A program made the position numbers and the translations under genes. The notes under the pieces are model-generated. The model did no database searches. It saw only the letters and a program-made list of their open reading frames with translations, and was not told the DNA's origin. From Campylobacteraceae bacterium (GTDB lineage Bacteria > Campylobacterota > Campylobacteria > Campylobacterales > Sulfurovaceae), in assembly GCA_027066355.1 (NCBI GenBank), contig JAMONW010000080.1:1-14169 (forward strand): a DNA stretch of 14,169 bases. Direction: 5' to 3'. Below, one piece after another: positions 13,884 to 14,169 of the stretch. Position 1 is the stretch's first letter, and every line of letters begins with the position of its first letter.

Positions 13884-13982
13884 AAAATAAATATAAACGG
13901 AAATAGAAAAAGTTTTTTATTAACTTGGATTATTATCTCTATTCCAATAATTGCTATTTTACTAATAGCTACCAAATCTTAG
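13884..13982 (+). pseudogene. possible small membrane peptide remnant without start codon
   Basis: One frame reads KININ, then GNRKSFLLTWIIISIPIIAI, then LLIATKS and TAG at 13980-13982. This has the look of a single membrane-spanning segment with a positively charged flank. Upstream the frame is open only to a TGA at 13848 and has no ATG, GTG or TTG; an ATG at 13879 is in another frame and stops after three codons. No clear ribosome-binding site is visible. It overlaps the end of the minus-strand gene by 14 bp. It may be a remnant of a small membrane protein gene or a chance product of AT-rich DNA. Confidence 0.2.
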
Positions 13983-14169
13983 AAAAATCAAACTCAAAAC
14001 TGCACTCTTTTAAATTAAACTCTACTACTTCACTGTGTGCATCTATTGCTTTTATATATTTTCCATCTTTTAATTTATATACTTTTGCTATTTTATCATC
14101 TCCATCTACAATAATATAATATTCAACTCCCTCTTTTTCGTAAAGTTCATACTTTAGAGTTAAATCTTT
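13969..14169 (-). CDS. Uma2-family (DUF820) putative endonuclease, C-terminal part (partial)
   Basis: The minus strand is open from the right edge to TAG at 13971-13969, giving 66 residues. It begins KDLTLKYELYEKEGVEYYII, continues with VDGDDKIAKVYKLKDGKYIK and ends FDFSKIW. The pattern of a KYELYEKEGVxEYxIVD helix-strand followed by a strand with VYKLKDGKY is the C-terminal part of Uma2/DUF820 proteins, a PD-(D/E)XK-fold family with many copies in cyanobacteria and sulfur bacteria and of poorly known function. The catalytic residues lie mostly upstream of this part and are outside the window. It converges on prmC with about 120 bp between stops. Confidence 0.7.
   Translation of the reverse strand, partial: KDLTLKYELYEKEGVEYYIIVDGDDKIAKVYKLKDGKYIKAIDAHSEVVEFNLKECSFEFDFSKIW

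Noticed and set aside
13925..14119. Plus-strand open frame near the right edge
   Set aside because: It is the complement of the Uma2-like C-terminus, which has a convincing family pattern.

Overview
The window is AT-rich and reads as chromosome from a Campylobacterota (epsilonproteobacterial) species, probably a free-living Sulfurimonas/Sulfurovum-type nitrate respirer. The main evidence is a nap cluster in the order A-G-H-B-F-(small ORF)-L-D with no napC, which is the layout known from this phylum. The genus is inference; the phylum is well supported.

Layout. The left edge holds the 3' end of argH (+ strand). It converges on the nap operon, which lies wholly on the minus strand (8571 down to 635): napA (catalytic molybdoprotein), napG and napH (iron-sulfur quinol-oxidising module replacing NapC), napB (cytochrome c subunit), napF (cytoplasmic ferredoxin), an unnamed acidic ORF, napL (periplasmic beta-propeller) and napD (NapA maturation chaperone). 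A perfect FNR/CRP-type palindrome lies 5' of napA. Most junctions are very tight: napG-napH 1 nt, napB/napF sharing one base, small ORF/napL overlapping as TTGA. The exception is a 240-bp break between napH and napB. It holds a terminator-like hairpin and two diverged tandem copies of a GC-richer, hairpin-forming repeat of about 107 bp. NapB is also unusual: a class I cytochrome c553-like domain is fused to its N-terminus, giving three haem-binding motifs instead of two.

To the right of napA lies a minus-strand ABC-F ATPase (Uup-like), then a divergent plus-strand M48 (Ste24-like) membrane metalloprotease. Two hairpins follow the protease gene. Next comes a promoter matching the sigma70 consensus exactly (TTGACA, 17 bp, TATAAT), driving a type II toxin-antitoxin pair: a Phd-like/UPF0175 antitoxin and a DUF3368-type PIN toxin. 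The toxin gene overlaps prmC, the release-factor glutamine methyltransferase gene, by ATGA. Antitoxin, toxin and a core translation gene therefore look like one translationally coupled operon.

The right edge holds the C-terminal part of a minus-strand Uma2/DUF820-family putative nuclease, which runs off the window. A short membrane-spanning reading frame without a usable start codon lies between it and prmC.

Points most worth a second look: the c553-NapB fusion, the structured tandem repeat inside the nap operon, the acidic ORF between napF and napL, and the coupling of the toxin-antitoxin module to prmC.
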